64,000 bases of DNA from Deltaproteobacteria bacterium GWB2_55_19 (GCA_001797465.1 MGPQ01000012.1:177667-241666), one strand, 5' to 3'; shown: positions 34,045-43,463, counted from the first letter of the stretch. Made by a program: numbers and translations. The notes: a model not told the origin generated them from the sequence alone.

Positions 34045-36627
34045 TCAGTTCTCCAGCATGTCTTTGAGGTTTTTGAGCTCAAGGAGCGCGTCAAGCGGTG
34101 TCAGACGCTCAATCTCAATCTCTTTCAGCCGTTCGCGCACATCGTCGCGGCCTCCGAGCAGGCTCAACTGGCGCGTTTCGCGCCTCTCCGCCTGAACGGA
34201 TATCCTCGGCACTCCGGACGAGTTGAGCTCGCCGGATTCGAGGTTCTTGAGTATCTCCCGCGCGCGCGCTATCACTTCCCCGGGCAGGCCCGCGAGCCTC
34301 GCGACCTGTATCCCGTAGCTCCGGGACGCGCCGCCGGGCACCACCTTCCTTAAAAAGATTATATTATCTCCCCATTCTTTTACAGCCATATTATAATTTT
34401 TGACCCTTTCCCTTGTCAAGGAAAGGTCGGTGAGCTCGTGGTAATGCGTGGCGAAGAGCGTCTTTGCCGCGACGGTCTCTCTGTCATGAAGGTGCTCGAC
34501 GACCGCCCAGGCTATGGAGAGGCCGTCGAAGGTCGATGTCCCTCTGCCTATCTCGTCAAGGACAATGAAGCTCCTGGGTGTCGCGTTATTCAGTATGTTC
34601 GCCGTCTCGTTCATCTCCACCATGAACGTCGAATGCCCTCGTGCGAGGTCGTCGGAGGCCCCGACCCGCGTGAATATCCTGTCAACGACGCCTATGCGCG
34701 CGCGCGCGGCAGGGACAAATGACCCAATTTGCGCAAGGAGTATGATAAGCGCGTTCTGGCGTAGATAAGTGGATTTCCCGGCCATGTTCGGGCCGGTGAG
34801 TATTATGACCCTCGTATCCGACCCGAGCGCGAGGTCGTTCGAGACGAACCCGTCCTTAGAGAGACGCTCAACGACCGGGTGCCTGCCGCCTTCTATGTCG
34901 ATTGAGTCGGAATCGTCTACGATTGGCCTCGCGTAGCCGCCTTCGGAGGCGGCGTCCGCGAAAGAAGTAAGCGTATCGAGGACCGCAACGGCGTCCGAGG
35001 TCCTCCGCACGCGCCCTGCGTGGCGCGCGGTCCCGGAGAGTATATCTGAAAAAAGCCTCACCTCGAGCGCGATGGACCTCTCCTCGGCCGAGAGTATTTT
35101 CTCCTCCCAGTCCTTAAGCGCCGGGGTTATGAAACGTTCCGCTCCGACGAGCGTCTGCTTTCTTATGTAATCAGCCGGTACCGAGGAGAGGTTGGACTTC
35201 GTAACCTCTATATAGTAGCCGAAGACCCTGTTGTAACCGACCTTCAGCGAATTTATCCCTGTCTTTAGCCTCTCGGAGGCCTCAAGCGCGGCTATCCAGT
35301 CCTTGCCTCCGGAGCGTATGGAGCGGAGCTCGTCGAGTGCCGCGTCAAAGCCCGCCCTTATGTAACCGCCGTCCCTCGCGTTCACCGGAGGCGTATCGAT
35401 TATCGCCCTCTCTATGAGCGTGGACGCCTCAGGCACCGCGTCCAACGCGGCGGAGACGTCCTTCAAAAGCGCGCCATTGAACCTGGAGAGCGCGTCAACA
35501 AGCTCTGGCACGACCTTGAGCGAGTCCTTTAAGGCAACAAGGTCTCTCGGACCCGCGGCCCCGAGAGAGGCCCTGACTGAGAGCCTCTCGAGGTCGTAGA
35601 GCCTTGATAGAGATTCCCTCAGAGCCGAGCGCGCCTCTCTTTTGTCCAGGAGTTCGGAGACCGCCTCCTGCCTGTCGCGGATGGGAGCGATGTCCTTTAG
35701 CGGGTGGATGAGCCAGGACCGGAGACACCTGCCCCCCATAGCGGTCCGCGTCCTGTCGAGTAGCTCAAGGAGTGTTGCCTCCCTTCCGCCCCCCCTTAGA
35801 TTCTCGGTTATCTCGAGGTTCCTCCTGGTGGAGGCGTCCATGACGAGGTAGTCTTCCGTATAATACGGCGTGCACCTCGTGACGTGGCCAAGCGCGCCCT
35901 TCTGCGTCTCTTTAACGTAGGCGAGGAGCGCCCCGGCGGCTCTCACGCCGTCCGAGAGCTCGGAGAGGCCGAAGCCGTCCAGGGACCTTGTCCCGAATTG
36001 GGTGGAGAGCCTCTCAGCGGCGGAAGCGAAGTCGAACTCGCAGGCGGGTAGCTGGGTTACCTTCCTGACATGGATGTCCGTATTTTCAAAAGAGACGCCC
36101 GCGCCCTCATGAACGAGCAGTTCGAGCGGCCTTATCCTTTTGATCTCCTCATTGACGGCGGATAAGGACGAGAGCAGTGTCGCCCTGAACTCTCCGGTCG
36201 AGACGTCCATGTAGGCGAACCCCGCCCTTGTGCCGTTCAAACAGGCTGAGGCGATGAAGTTGTTCGACTTGGGGTCGAGGAGCTCGTCATCGAGCGCAAC
36301 ACCCGGCGTGATGACCTTGACTACGGCCCTCTCGACGATGCCCTTCGCATCCACTGGGGCGGTCGTCTGTTCGCATATCGCGATCTTATGCCCGTCTTTA
36401 ACGAGCCTCGCGATGTAGGAGGCCGCCGCATGATACGGCACGCCGCACATAGGGACCTTGCGTTCCTTGTCTCTGGACGTGAGCGCTATGCCGAGCGCGC
36501 GCGAGGCGAGGAGGGCGTCCTCAAAGAACATCTCGTAGAAGTCACCCATCCTGAAGAACAGGATGGAGTCCTTGTGCAGGGCTTTGATATCGAGGTACTG
36601 CCGCATGGCAGGGGTTACGGTTTTCAT
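34045..36627 (-). CDS. mutS: DNA mismatch repair protein MutS
   Basis: A protein of about 860 residues with a full MutS domain series. The mismatch-binding domain opens TPAMRQYLDIKALHKDSI and carries the GDFYEMF mismatch wedge. Connector, lever and clamp follow, then the ATPase with TGPNMAGKSTYLRQ (Walker A, near residue 610), FMVEMNETANIL and VLDEIGRGTSTFDG. The C terminus has the short helix-turn-helix dimerisation segment. It recognises mispairs and recruits MutL; mutL is not in the window. ATG 36627 matches the family start; TTG 36651 would add eight residues. No ribosome site is evident for either. Confidence 0.97.
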   Translation of the reverse strand: MKTVTPAMRQYLDIKALHKDSILFFRMGDFYEMFFEDALLASRALGIALTSRDKERKVPMCGVPYHAAASYIARLVKDGHKIAICEQTTAPVDAKGIVERAVVKVITPGVALDDELLDPKSNNFIASACLNGTRAGFAYMDVSTGEFRATLLSSLSAVNEEIKRIRPLELLVHEGAGVSFENTDIHVRKVTQLPACEFDFASAAERLSTQFGTRSLDGFGLSELSDGVRAAGALLAYVKETQKGALGHVTRCTPYYTEDYLVMDASTRRNLEITENLRGGGREATLLELLDRTRTAMGGRCLRSWLIHPLKDIAPIRDRQEAVSELLDKREARSALRESLSRLYDLERLSVRASLGAAGPRDLVALKDSLKVVPELVDALSRFNGALLKDVSAALDAVPEASTLIERAIIDTPPVNARDGGYIRAGFDAALDELRSIRSGGKDWIAALEASERLKTGINSLKVGYNRVFGYYIEVTKSNLSSVPADYIRKQTLVGAERFITPALKDWEEKILSAEERSIALEVRLFSDILSGTARHAGRVRRTSDAVAVLDTLTSFADAASEGGYARPIVDDSDSIDIEGGRHPVVERLSKDGFVSNDLALGSDTRVIILTGPNMAGKSTYLRQNALIILLAQIGSFVPAARARIGVVDRIFTRVGASDDLARGHSTFMVEMNETANILNNATPRSFIVLDEIGRGTSTFDGLSIAWAVVEHLHDRETVAAKTLFATHYHELTDLSLTRERVKNYNMAVKEWGDNIIFLRKVVPGGASRSYGIQVARLAGLPGEVIARAREILKNLESGELNSSGVPRISVQAERRETRQLSLLGGRDDVRERLKEIEIERLTPLDALLELKNLKDMLEN

Positions 36628-36740
36628 AGGATGAGAGGTAGCCAGATACAAATGTCAGTTTATAGACTTCCGGAAAATAGATGCGCTTAACGGTTTCTGC
36701 GTGGACAGGAACCCATGCTGTTACGTCCTATCGCTAAAGA

Positions 36741-36778
36741 CCCCTGGTCCCCGCTTAGAGACCGCGGGAATGACGGAT
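36741..36778. repeat. REP-like palindromic extragenic element (single copy)
   Basis: CCCCGC, a nine-base loop, then GCGGGAATGACGG. This resembles the dispersed palindrome of the form ATTCCCGC...GCGGGAATGACG found in many bacterial genomes, here partly degenerate. It lies between the GH57 stop and mutS and could also terminate or stabilise the GH57 transcript. Only one copy was noticed in this window. Confidence 0.4.
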
Positions 36779-36785
36779 TCCGGTC

Positions 36786-39011
36786 TTACACTATCCAGTT
36801 CTGCTCCTCGAAGTCCTCGGACGGCGTGTGGAAGACGACGAACCCCTTGACCGGCCACCGCTCTATTCCGCGCTCTCCGGCGTTGATGGTTATTACGAGC
36901 CGTATCTCCGCGCCCTTGTCGAGGCCGCCGAGGAGCGAGAGAGGTAGCGAGAGCTCTACTACCGCATCAGTTGCGACGCGGGCGCCGTGGTCCTTCTCTT
37001 CGGCCCACTTGCCGTCCCTTTTGGCCTGCGCCGCCACAGAGGACTCCGCACCCTTGACGACGGCCGTGAGCTTTACGTCGAACGGGTGCATGAAGCTGAC
37101 GGAGAGAGACCACTCTTTCTCAAAAGACGCGGCCTCAGCGAGGTAATCGAAACGAAAAAAAAGCTCTTCCTCTGAAAAGCCGTAGGAGATGGACTCGATC
37201 AACCCATTGCTCTGCAATTCCCTGTGCATGGCCGAGCCGTAGTACTGTCTCTCAAGCCTTCCGGCGGCGAGCCACTCGAAGTAGTTGGATATCGTCCCGT
37301 CTATGACAGGCTTTATAAGGGCGGTCGGCGTGAGCAATGGCACGAACCCCTTGACCTCGGATGATATCGGGATGTCGAGCGAGTCCGGAGGCTCCGCGTC
37401 GATAAGGGCGTATATCCTCTTTATGTGGCGTCTGAAGAGGCTGTCGAAGTGCTCGTCGCTCAAAGACGAGTGCTCCTCCCCGTACCACCAGAACCAGTCG
37501 CTTCCCTCAGCGGCGTAGACCTCGTCCCACGCCGCAACGAGGTTGTCTTTTTTATCTTCTCTCTCTTGCGGAGCAAGGGCCTTTTCGTATTGGACGAGCG
37601 CCGACCTCGCATCCGCTATGAAGTCCCAGGCCGCGTTGTCCTCGGGGTGCCCTATCCAAATCCTGAAGTTGTGGCTTATCCAGGAGCCGGGGAAGAGCCA
37701 CTGGATCTCGTCCCTCTGCGTCTCTTTTGTGAGGAACTCGCTGATTGTCACGCATTTGAGCTTCGTGTGGCGCTCGAGCTTCGAATACAGGGCGACGAGA
37801 AAATCCCTTCCGTCGTTCCTGAAGTGCTCCCAGGCGTTCTCGCCGTCGAGTATGATGGGGACGATGTGCCTGCCTGGCTCCTCGAGCATGTTGTGTATGT
37901 GTACGAGCCTTGAGACCATGTCGTTCGCCGCGGCCTCGGGGTCGAGCTTCGAGTAGTCGAACCCGATGAGGTCCGAGAGGACGTGGTCCCTGAATACCAT
38001 CGACAACCTCTCCCCGGCCGCCTCTACCGAATATGCCTTGTACAGGAACGGGTCGTAGCAGTTGCCGGAGCTGTCTCTCCGTAAAGGCCTTTTGAGCGAG
38101 TTTGAGAGTATTTCTTCGTCGGTCGCAAGCCACTTGAAACCCTCGGCCGCTACAAGCGGGAGCATCTCCATGGACACCGAACCCTCGGACGGCCAGAGAC
38201 CAGCCGGCCTTCTGCCAAAGGTCTTCTCGTAAAGCTCTACACCTCTCTTGAGCTGAACAACTGCGTCCTCCGGGTGGATAAACCTCTCCTTCGGGAGCGT
38301 CACGCCGGGCATAGCCTCCCTTGCCGAAAGGCTGTCGCAAAGGAGCGGGAGTATCGGATGATAATACGGCGTAGTCGAGACCTCGATTATCCCCTTATTC
38401 ATCATCTCCGCGTACTTGGGCACTACCATACCGGCTATCGCGGTCTGCCTTTGCAGGAGCTTCTTTTTTTCCTGCTCGGTGTATCCGCCGCCCTTTTCGT
38501 ACAGGGCGCGCAGAAACGGGTCCTTCTGCCTGAAGACCGGGTCTATCCAGACGAGGTTGAAGAGCACCTGGAGGTCGAGGTAGTCCTCGTCCCTGAAGTA
38601 CCGTAGGACTGCCTGGACCTCCTCCCTGGTGTTGTTCAGCCCGCGCTTCCGTAGGAGCTCCTGGTATCTCGGGACCGGCCTTATCATGTGGTCCCAGTTC
38701 GCCTGGAAGAAGTACTGGAGCATGAAGGACTTGTCTTCCTTCGTAAGCTCGGCTACGGTCCTGGCGCTTATCTTCCCGTATGAGTCGAGCGCTTTGCCGC
38801 TTGCGTACTCGTTTAACTGTTCGATGAGGCACGGTACGAGGTTGAAGGTCTGGTGGACCTCCGGGAACTCGTCCAGTATCGCGACCATGTCGTAGTAGTC
38901 TTTTGTCGCGTGGAAGAGGACCCACGGCATGGTGTACTCGTTCGTGGCCGGGTCCTTGTAGAGGGGCTGGTGCATGTGCCACATAAAAGCGATGTTTAGC
39001 CTGTTCGGCAT
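36786..39011 (-). CDS. Glycoside hydrolase family 57 protein
   Basis: A 741-residue cytoplasmic protein. The N terminus has FMWHMHQPLYKDP, the GH57 first motif (HQP). Further on are FNLVPCLIEQL, STTPYYHPILPLL, a LWPSEGSVS segment that fits the nucleophile Glu region, and ILDGENAWEHF which may carry the acid/base residue. The last 170 residues look like an all-beta domain of the type often attached to GH57. Family members act on alpha-1,4 or branched glucans (amylase, amylopullulanase, branching enzyme); the long DUF1957-free form here is often annotated as alpha-amylase/alpha-mannosidase. It might turn over storage glycogen. No glycogen gene is nearby. Confidence 0.85.
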   Translation of the reverse strand: MPNRLNIAFMWHMHQPLYKDPATNEYTMPWVLFHATKDYYDMVAILDEFPEVHQTFNLVPCLIEQLNEYASGKALDSYGKISARTVAELTKEDKSFMLQYFFQANWDHMIRPVPRYQELLRKRGLNNTREEVQAVLRYFRDEDYLDLQVLFNLVWIDPVFRQKDPFLRALYEKGGGYTEQEKKKLLQRQTAIAGMVVPKYAEMMNKGIIEVSTTPYYHPILPLLCDSLSAREAMPGVTLPKERFIHPEDAVVQLKRGVELYEKTFGRRPAGLWPSEGSVSMEMLPLVAAEGFKWLATDEEILSNSLKRPLRRDSSGNCYDPFLYKAYSVEAAGERLSMVFRDHVLSDLIGFDYSKLDPEAAANDMVSRLVHIHNMLEEPGRHIVPIILDGENAWEHFRNDGRDFLVALYSKLERHTKLKCVTISEFLTKETQRDEIQWLFPGSWISHNFRIWIGHPEDNAAWDFIADARSALVQYEKALAPQEREDKKDNLVAAWDEVYAAEGSDWFWWYGEEHSSLSDEHFDSLFRRHIKRIYALIDAEPPDSLDIPISSEVKGFVPLLTPTALIKPVIDGTISNYFEWLAAGRLERQYYGSAMHRELQSNGLIESISYGFSEEELFFRFDYLAEAASFEKEWSLSVSFMHPFDVKLTAVVKGAESSVAAQAKRDGKWAEEKDHGARVATDAVVELSLPLSLLGGLDKGAEIRLVITINAGERGIERWPVKGFVVFHTPSEDFEEQNWIV

Positions 39012-39035
39012 GGCGTCTCTTTCCTTGCTTGCTGG

Positions 39036-40262
39036 TTACCTGCCCCTGAATACCTCTATGACGCCGCTGTCGGTGAGTAAGGCTATCCTCGAATGTCCAG
39101 AGGAGCCGTTTGACGATATGCCGGACTGCAACCCCTCTCCCCATAGCGTATCGCCGTTTTTCAGGTCCAGCGCCTCAATATAGCCGTTGTCCTTTTCAAA
39201 GTAGCCGGTATTAAGGAAGCTCGTCTTGCTATTGGAAAGGACGAAGACAACGCCCTTGACGGCGAATATCGACGAAGACGGCCTGTTCCGGAGGTCCTTT
39301 TTCCAGAGTATAGAGCCTGTAACCCTGTCGAGCGCGAGTATCTGGTCAACGCCGAGCAGTACCATTGAGCGCGCGTCCGGCAGGACAAAGTCATAGGCCT
39401 TGAGGAGGTCGAAAGCCCCCCTCGCCTCGCCTGTCTCTGCGGAAAGCGTCTGGATGGAGTTCTTATCGTCTATCACATAGACGAGTCCGTTGTCGACGAG
39501 CGGGGTCCTTCTTGTTTTTATCGGCGAATCGAAGTCCCTGACCACTCCGGCCTTTGACCAGAGCTCCGCGCCATTTTCGACGGAAATCGCGGCGAGCGCG
39601 CCGTCGGAAAAGAAAACGAAGACGCGGCCGTCGGAGAAGGCCGGGGAGCCGTTGACCCTCGGCTGGACGGCCCTGAACGTCGCGCGTCCGAAGGTCCAGA
39701 GCCTCTCCCCGGTCTTCTCATCCACCGCGTGGACCCTGTCGTCGGATGACGTGAATATTACGCGCCCGTCCACTACTATGGGGGAGGAGAGTATCTCCGA
39801 GCGCGTCTGGTAGCTCCATATCGCGTTGCCTGTCGCCTTGTCCAGGCACCTCATTGCGCCGTCTCCGGAGCCAAAGAAGACGCGGTCTCCGGAAATTGTC
39901 GGCGTAGCCTCGAGCGCAAAGGAGGCGTTGAACGTCCATATTATTTTCCCGGAGCCCGCGTCGTATGAATAGATCCGCTCATCCGTTGACGAGACGAAGA
40001 GAGAGCCGTCGTAGAAGACCGGGGACGAGGGCTGTTCCTTCGTATATCCCTTGAAGGCCGTGGAGGCGGATACGTCGTCCTCCCACGCGACGACGAGCGG
40101 AAGGGTGAGAGAGTCTCCTGATACGTTAGTCCTTGAATACGACCTCATGAAGGTCTGCCACGCGGTCTTTTCCCCGATAGTGGGGACTGCCGCGCAACCC
40201 TGGAAGATCAGCGCGCCGAGGACGGCGCTAAACGCGAATTTTCTTAACGATGGCATTGGCAT
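39036..40262 (-). CDS. PQQ-type beta-propeller lipoprotein (BamB-like fold)
   Basis: A 408-residue protein. A signal peptide ends in LIFQGC, an imperfect lipobox, after the basic SLRK. The rest is repeated blades with the tryptophan-docking pattern, for example AGSGKIIWTF, KATGNAIWSY, EKTGERLWTF, ENGAELWSK, VTGSILWKKD and KNGDTLWGE. This is the PQQ/Pyrrolo_quinoline repeat fold shared by BamB, which scaffolds outer-membrane protein assembly. No BAM genes are adjacent, and catalytic PQQ dehydrogenase residues cannot be recognised, so a scaffold role is favoured. Its start overlaps the end of the PHP gene by 35 bases; ATG 40256 is an alternative. Confidence 0.85.
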   Translation of the reverse strand: MPMPSLRKFAFSAVLGALIFQGCAAVPTIGEKTAWQTFMRSYSRTNVSGDSLTLPLVVAWEDDVSASTAFKGYTKEQPSSPVFYDGSLFVSSTDERIYSYDAGSGKIIWTFNASFALEATPTISGDRVFFGSGDGAMRCLDKATGNAIWSYQTRSEILSSPIVVDGRVIFTSSDDRVHAVDEKTGERLWTFGRATFRAVQPRVNGSPAFSDGRVFVFFSDGALAAISVENGAELWSKAGVVRDFDSPIKTRRTPLVDNGLVYVIDDKNSIQTLSAETGEARGAFDLLKAYDFVLPDARSMVLLGVDQILALDRVTGSILWKKDLRNRPSSSIFAVKGVVFVLSNSKTSFLNTGYFEKDNGYIEALDLKNGDTLWGEGLQSGISSNGSSGHSRIALLTDSGVIEVFRGR

Positions 40263-40878
40263 TATCCTGCATTTTTTTAAAGTCGTCTTCTGTCAAACCC
40301 GCGCCGAGCGCGACCTTTAGCGCGCGTTCTGCGCTTGCGAGGTCCCCCGGGGCGTGCGAGTCGGTATTCAGGAGCAACAGAGCGCCGCACCTTTTTCCGA
40401 GCGCGGCAACGTGGCCGTTCGAGATCGAATGCCCGGCCCTTGTAGTTATCTCAAGGTGCACTCCGTTTTTCGCGGCGAGCCTCGCGTCCCCATCGGTTAT
40501 GAGCCCCGGGTGCGCGAGTATGTCGACTTTTGCCTCTATATACGCCCTGTTAGTCCCGGGCTCCACGGGCTCCGAGAGCGTCTCTCCGTGTCCCACAATG
40601 ACGCGCGCGCCGAGTGAGCGCGCCTTCTTGACCATCAATGGTATGAGCCTCGGCGGTATGTGGGTGAGCTCCACTCCTGGTATGACCCTGAAGGTCTTGT
40701 CCGCGTTCAACTGCCTCGCGACCTTGATTAGCTTTTTCAGGACGTCTTCGATGTTGGAGGCGTCCGCGTGGTCGGTTATGGCCATCGCCGCGTATCCGGC
40801 GACGCGCGCCCTCCTTACGAGCTCGGTGGGTATGAGGGCGCCATCGCTCAAAAGGCTGTGCGTGTGGAGGTCTATCAT
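40228..40878 (-). CDS. PHP-domain phosphoesterase
   Basis: A 216-residue protein with the N-terminal metal-binding signature MIDLHTHSLLSDG (H5, H7), then MAITDHAD, PGVELTH, VIVGHGE, ILAHPGLIT and LNTDSHAPGD. This is a complete PHP domain of the histidinol-phosphatase/DNA polymerase X-associated type, which binds two or three metals and hydrolyses phosphoesters. The known PHP phosphatases HisK and the AMP/pAp phosphatase are longer, so the substrate is open. The gene overlaps the downstream beta-propeller gene by 35 bases, suggesting coupled expression, although no functional link is clear. Confidence 0.9.
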   Translation of the reverse strand: MIDLHTHSLLSDGALIPTELVRRARVAGYAAMAITDHADASNIEDVLKKLIKVARQLNADKTFRVIPGVELTHIPPRLIPLMVKKARSLGARVIVGHGETLSEPVEPGTNRAYIEAKVDILAHPGLITDGDARLAAKNGVHLEITTRAGHSISNGHVAALGKRCGALLLLNTDSHAPGDLASAERALKVALGAGLTEDDFKKMQDNANAIVKKIRV

Positions 40879-40896
40879 CGGAATCCCTCTCTGTGT

Positions 40897-42417
40897 TTAA
40901 ATCGCGGCATAATCTTCCTTTAAAAGGTTGCTGAAAAGGCTGTAGAAAACGTCCTGCGCGACGGCCTTTCCGTTCTCCTCGATCCTGAACAGCGGCTCGT
41001 CCGACTTAAGGTCCAGCTCCTTCTTATACCGGGCCTCTTCGCCCTCTACCCCCACGAAGACATGCGCTACCGGGACCCGTCTCCCAAGGAGTATCTCCCT
41101 CTTTGCCGAGGCGAGGTCTTTTAACGAAGACTCCGCCCCTTCCCTGTCCCAGAGGAGGACGATGGAGACGAGGTTCGATGAGAACGCCCTCCAGAGCGGC
41201 CCCATGTTCCTGACCGTAGGTATTGAAAAGATGGTAAGGTCGAGCCCGCCGTAGAGCTTAAGCGTTGCAACGGGCCCGAGTGGGTTATCCATCTGGGAGA
41301 AGGCCGACCTCGCGTCCACATGCAGTCCGGGTATTCTCCTGCACTGGGCAAGGAACGCCTGAACGAGCTTGCCGGAGGTGGCAAGGATGAGGACCCTCCC
41401 GTAATTCAAGCTCCCAATCCCGGAGAACCTGCTTATGATCTTTTCCCTTATGCTTATCATCTGGTCGTTCGTAAGAAAGACCTCGTCGCGGGCAAAAGTC
41501 CCGGCTGGCTCCTCAGCGAGGACCCCCCGGGCAAGGAGCCCCTGTATAGTCACATAGACGTCGTAGTCCGGGTGCGACGACCTCTCGACGATCTCCCCTA
41601 CCCTGCCGAGCGCCTTTGATATCTGTACAACCTCGTAGACTATCGGCTGAAGCCCCCTTGGGAGCGTCTCTGCCCCGGCGCGGGGCCGGAGCACCGCGTC
41701 CCTCGAGGGGAACTCAGACTCGCGCTTCCTGAACTCGTCGAGCTGTCTCATCCCCTCCATGAGGATCCCCCCGGCGCTCCCGCGTATCTTCCTCGGCGCG
41801 GTTATGGCCTTCGGGATGAACTCGAACTTGCCGTCCGTCCAGGCGAGGAGCCTGAAGAGCGCCTTCTCCTTCTCTATACCGTCGAGGACGGCGTTTAGTA
41901 TGTGGCCGTCTTTTACGAATACGGCGCCTGAGCTCTCCCCGGATTTAAGCCGGAGTTCTCCTTCCTTCCTGTTCAGGTGCAGGAACTGGAGGATGTCGGC
42001 GAGCGGCATGTGATTGAGCCTGCCCTCGAGCTCCTTGGAGCCCATGCCTGAGGGCGCGGACGAAAGCGACTGCCTGACCCTGACGGAGACCTCTTCGAGG
42101 TTGACGGGTTTCAAGAGGAATATGTCGACGCCGGTCCTGAACCCCTTTATGTCGGCGACACAGTCGGATATGAAGAGGAACGGGACCTTCGCCGTGTGCG
42201 GGTTATTCCTGAGTATCTGGAAGAGCCGCTCGCCGCTTATGACCGGGAGATCGAAGTCCGCCACTATCATCGAGGGCGGGTCCTGAATGGAGAGCTCCAG
42301 TGCGCGCGCGCCGTCGCCGGCGGACTCTACCTCTAAGCCGAGCCCGGAGATATGGTCTGAAAATTCTTTCATCTCGCCTTCGTCCCTGAATGCGAGGAGG
42401 ATGTGCTTTCTATCCAT
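40897..42417 (-). CDS. Response regulator with PATAN (DUF4388) domain
   Basis: A 506-residue cytoplasmic protein starting at ATG 42417. Residues 1-120 are a receiver domain: IVADFDLPVISGERLF with phospho-acceptor D54, LFISD and LLKPVN (the conserved Lys). Next is a DUF4388/PATAN domain (about 145-260) with LNHMPLADILQFLHLNRKEGELRL and AVFVKDGHILNAVLDG. The C-terminal 200 residues include a winged-helix-like stretch and a MglA-unlike GTPase-free beta/alpha segment. PATAN proteins are adaptors in gliding, pilus and other surface behaviours, as in Myxococcus and Cyanobacteria. It starts one base inside the stop of the GGDEF-like gene, so the two proteins are likely made together. Confidence 0.85.
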   Translation of the reverse strand: MDRKHILLAFRDEGEMKEFSDHISGLGLEVESAGDGARALELSIQDPPSMIVADFDLPVISGERLFQILRNNPHTAKVPFLFISDCVADIKGFRTGVDIFLLKPVNLEEVSVRVRQSLSSAPSGMGSKELEGRLNHMPLADILQFLHLNRKEGELRLKSGESSGAVFVKDGHILNAVLDGIEKEKALFRLLAWTDGKFEFIPKAITAPRKIRGSAGGILMEGMRQLDEFRKRESEFPSRDAVLRPRAGAETLPRGLQPIVYEVVQISKALGRVGEIVERSSHPDYDVYVTIQGLLARGVLAEEPAGTFARDEVFLTNDQMISIREKIISRFSGIGSLNYGRVLILATSGKLVQAFLAQCRRIPGLHVDARSAFSQMDNPLGPVATLKLYGGLDLTIFSIPTVRNMGPLWRAFSSNLVSIVLLWDREGAESSLKDLASAKREILLGRRVPVAHVFVGVEGEEARYKKELDLKSDEPLFRIEENGKAVAQDVFYSLFSNLLKEDYAAI

Positions 42418-43451
42418 CAGCCGAGTTGTTCCTGCAGAGAGTATTCGTTCTGGAACTTCGTTATGAGCCCCTCGACGAGGAACTCGTCCGACGTATGAAA
42501 GCACGAGAACGTCTCGCCCCAGTTCTCCTTGCAGACGAGGGCGTAGCCCGATTCCTCGCTCAAATAAAAAGTGAAGGACGTCTCACGGAGCCTCGGGTCG
42601 TCAAGCAGTATGGGGGTCGCGTTCTTGACCTCGATCGAGCGGGAGCCGCCTTCGCCTACGAGGAAGACCTTTGCCGAGAGCGCCCCCGCGGAATTGAGGG
42701 ACTTAAGGAGCGGGAGCCCCGGGTCGATGTCCCTGAACGCGAAGTACGCTATGCCGCGCCTCTGCGGCGACCGCAAGACCTCTTTGGCGACGAAGTCGTT
42801 TATCTGGTCGAGAAAGAATTCATTGAGATCCTGATTCGCGCCTGCGTCGAACGTGGCGCACCCGGCCCCCTTTTGCCCGGCGCCCGTAAGGTCTCCGAGT
42901 ATCTCCCAGAAGAGCTTGTTTCTGAAGCCATCCTTCTCCCAGCGGGACCCCTTGCGGTCAGAGGCCCTTTTGAGGGCCGCGCTTACGACCTCTCCGTATC
43001 CCCTGCCGTCTTTTGGGAAAGTCGCGTTGGAGAGTATGGCCGAGGGCTGGCCCCTTGCCCGCAGAAGGTTTGCGGAAACGGCCTTCGAGATCTTCCTCGT
43101 CGCGGCGAGGGACCCGAACCAGTCGGTCTCCGGGAGTATGACGGTTATCTGCCCGTCGCCGGTAAGCCCGGCTACGTCGCAGTTCCTGATGGAGTCCACG
43201 CAGGCCCTGGCAGCAGCCTTGAGGGCCTCAAGGCCCGCGCCCTCGTCAATTGCGGGGCCGTGGTCGATCGTCAGTATGACTACCGAGAAGGCGCTGTTGT
43301 AACGCGCCGCACGGAGGGCCTCAATCCGCCCGTATTCGCTTACGAAAAAACCGTCGTAGAACCTCCCCGGCACGAGTTTTCCCGCAAGGGCTGATAACGC
43401 TTCGCTTTCCAAAAATAAAAACTCCGTAGTCTTCTCATCAGGTCCCTGCAA
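42417..43451 (-). CDS. Protein with degenerate GGDEF-like domain
   Basis: Up to 344 residues. Roughly residues 45-175 have the diguanylate-cyclase layout: FSVVILTIDHG, then IRNCDVAGLTGDGQITVILP, which aligns with R-x-x-D-x-x-R-x-GGDEF-x-x-x-LP. The active-site GGDEF reads TGDGQ, so cyclase activity is unlikely. The C-terminal half (about 190-344) is not recognised; LPLLKSLNSAGALSAKVFLV and ESGYALVCKENW are its clearest segments. The start is doubtful: TTG 43451 lies in a hairpin, and TTG 43412 behind CGGAG is an alternative. It is probably co-expressed with the REC-PATAN gene. A sensory or scaffold role is inferred. Confidence 0.6.
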   Translation of the reverse strand: MQGPDEKTTEFLFLESEALSALAGKLVPGRFYDGFFVSEYGRIEALRAARYNSAFSVVILTIDHGPAIDEGAGLEALKAAARACVDSIRNCDVAGLTGDGQITVILPETDWFGSLAATRKISKAVSANLLRARGQPSAILSNATFPKDGRGYGEVVSAALKRASDRKGSRWEKDGFRNKLFWEILGDLTGAGQKGAGCATFDAGANQDLNEFFLDQINDFVAKEVLRSPQRRGIAYFAFRDIDPGLPLLKSLNSAGALSAKVFLVGEGGSRSIEVKNATPILLDDPRLRETSFTFYLSEESGYALVCKENWGETFSCFHTSDEFLVEGLITKFQNEYSLQEQLG

Positions 43452-43463
43452 CCGTATGCAGGG
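43444..43463. repeat. Perfect hairpin at start of GGDEF-like gene
   Basis: CCCTGCA and TGCAGGG, perfect seven-base arms with a six-base loop. It overlaps the possible TTG start at 43451. On the - strand it is followed within 20-30 bases by T-rich sequence (GTTTTTATTTTTGG), so it could be a weak terminator for the BFN gene or an attenuator of the downstream pair. Confidence 0.5.

Noticed and set aside
42390..43394. + strand open frame (334 codons) opposite the GGDEF-like gene
   Set aside because: Although the opposite gene is poorly characterised, the - strand product has a GGDEF-like pattern and operon spacing; the + product is low-complexity.
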